From contig JAIVGT010000066.1 in the NCBI GenBank assembly GCA_020201485.1, positions 1-5,769 on the forward strand: a stretch of 5,769 nucleotides of DNA, read 5' to 3'. The stretch comes from Halobacteriales archaeon. Lineage in GTDB: Archaea; Thermoplasmatota; SW-10-69-26; JACQPN01; JAIVGT01. The notes under the pieces are model-generated. The model was not told the origin of the DNA. It saw only the letters and a program-made list of their open reading frames with translations, and searched no databases. Both the position numbers and the translations under genes were made by a program. Position 1 is the first letter of the stretch; every line of letters starts with the position of its first letter. Shown here piece by piece: positions 5,174 to 5,769 of this stretch.

Positions 5174-5576
5174 GCGGAGCACCGACACCTGCTCTCGCAC
5201 GCGGGGGTATCCCGAGATTGGATGCGGCGGCAACTGAGCACAGGCCGCGTGAAATGACGGCGCGCGCCGGACGCAAGCCGGGGCCTTCAGGAGCGCGCCG
5301 TTCCGCAAGCATGCGTCACCGAGTTTCATTTTGTTGGAAAGATGGAAACGGATTGCTGGGACGGGCGGTTCGTGCCTCCGCCCCCTGACCGCTCCGCCCC
5401 TGCGTCTCGCGTGCGGGCCTGGGAGGCATGCTCGTCGTGGCGCTCATGGCGGCGAGTGCGCTCGTCGGGGCGCACGGGCTCTGAAGGGCCGCGACCTCAA
5501 ACAAAGCAGGCGGGCGACCCGACGAGCCTGGCGTGACATTCCCAAGAACGCTTCTGCCACGCCGCGCGGTTGAGCG
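5174..5576. promoter_or_regulatory. Divergent intergenic region with an AT-rich island
   Basis: About 400 bases separate the starts of the minus-strand Ala/Asp-rich gene and the plus-strand lipoprotein gene, so promoters for both should lie here. No credible gene was found. The clearest compositional feature is a relatively AT-rich island at about 5321-5349 (TTTCATTTTGTTGGAAAGAT and flanks). Smaller A-rich spots occur near 5499-5507 (CAAACAAAG) and 5537-5550. None matches a full TATA/BRE or -35/-10 consensus, so exact promoter positions are not assigned. Confidence 0.35.
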
Positions 5577-5769
5577 ATGCGCGCCCTCGTGCTCGCGGCG
5601 GTCCTCACGCTCCCCGCGCTCGCGGGTTGCGTCACGCAGTCGCTGCAGCCCGCGGCCAGCCCTGCTCCAGGCGCGTTGCACGTCGTGCGCGACGTCCTCC
5701 CTTTCACCGCAGACGCGGCGGGAGGCGCACCCTTGGTGGGCAGCGTGTACCTGCCCGACGGTCCCGGCC
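5577..5769 (+). CDS. Lipoprotein, possible CocE/NonD-type alpha/beta hydrolase, 3' partial
   Basis: Reading from the ATG at 5577 gives 64 residues to the window edge. They begin MRALVLAAVLTLPALAGC, a short signal peptide ending in a textbook lipobox (L-A-G-C, Cys18). The product is therefore likely lipid-anchored outside the cell membrane. An Ala/Pro-rich spacer follows, then 'ALHVVRDVLPFTADAAGGAP' and LVGSVYLPDGPG. The pattern 'V..V.F...DG..L.GSVYLPDGPG' resembles the first strands of CocE/NonD or X-Pro dipeptidyl-peptidase (S15) hydrolases and related acyl-peptidase-like alpha/beta hydrolases. The catalytic region lies beyond the window, so the enzyme class is a guess. The start is well determined: an in-frame TGA sits at 5571-5573, two codons upstream, and the signal peptide begins at once. 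No strong ribosome-binding site is visible. Confidence 0.65.
   Translation, partial: MRALVLAAVLTLPALAGCVTQSLQPAASPAPGALHVVRDVLPFTADAAGGAPLVGSVYLPDGPG

Noticed and set aside
3476..5257. Long plus-strand open frame of 593 codons
   Set aside because: It lies opposite two better-supported minus-strand genes. Its translation is Arg/Ala/Gly-rich without domains, and it arises because GC-rich codons on the other strand avoid stops.
5174..5329. Upstream extension of the Ala/Asp-rich gene to an ATG at 5329
   Set aside because: The extra 52 residues lack conserved character and would bury the signal peptide. The ATG at 5173 has a GGTG site before it.
1..5769. CRISPR array, insertion sequence or tRNA
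   Set aside because: I found no regularly spaced direct repeats with unique spacers, no transposase-like protein, and no tRNA T-arm and anticodon arrangement on either strand.

Overview
The window is very GC-rich DNA (roughly 70% or more by eye) with near-exclusive G/C at third codon positions. It carries seven genes supported by sequence, two of them cut by the window ends. The organism cannot be fixed from this window. A high-GC archaeon, perhaps in the Thermoplasmatota, is my best guess. The reasons are a branched-chain-type 2-oxoacid dehydrogenase E1 alpha of the kind found in Thermoplasma, a small secreted protein built from 'AVSGTGDA' repeats, several starts with little or no Shine-Dalgarno sequence, a 'GGTG' ribosome-binding motif at one start, and no recognisable -35/-10 promoters. 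A high-GC bacterium is not excluded.

Layout. 1-976 (+): 3' part of the E1 alpha gene. 977-1424: no gene, but five inverted repeats, four of them strong. 1425-1754 (+): short secreted repeat protein. 1755-2036: no gene. 2037-2900 (+): cytoplasmic DsbA/FrnE-like thioredoxin-fold protein with a His-rich N-terminus, a single-Cys CHWS site and a probable C-terminal winged helix. 2983-3453 (+): 156-residue protein with 29 Cys, made of a zinc ribbon and six tandem ~15-residue CxxCx4CxxC units. 3463-4032 (-): stand-alone MEDS-like sensory domain, convergent with the previous gene and only 9 bases away. 4343-5173 (-): secreted Ala/Asp/Gln-rich low-complexity protein followed by a strong 3' hairpin. 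5174-5576: divergent intergenic region. 5577-5769 (+): start of a lipoprotein, possibly a CocE-type hydrolase, running off the end.

How the genes fit together. There is no obvious single pathway. E1 alpha belongs to central and amino-acid catabolism, but no E1 beta gene follows it. The two middle + strand genes (thioredoxin-fold and Cys-rich zinc protein) lie 82 bases apart on the same strand and both show thiol or metal-binding features, so a shared redox or metal role is possible but only inferred. Three of the seven products (1425, 5173 minus, 5577) are exported. The least familiar items are the Cys-repeat protein, the two low-complexity or repeat secreted proteins, and the hairpin-dense gap.
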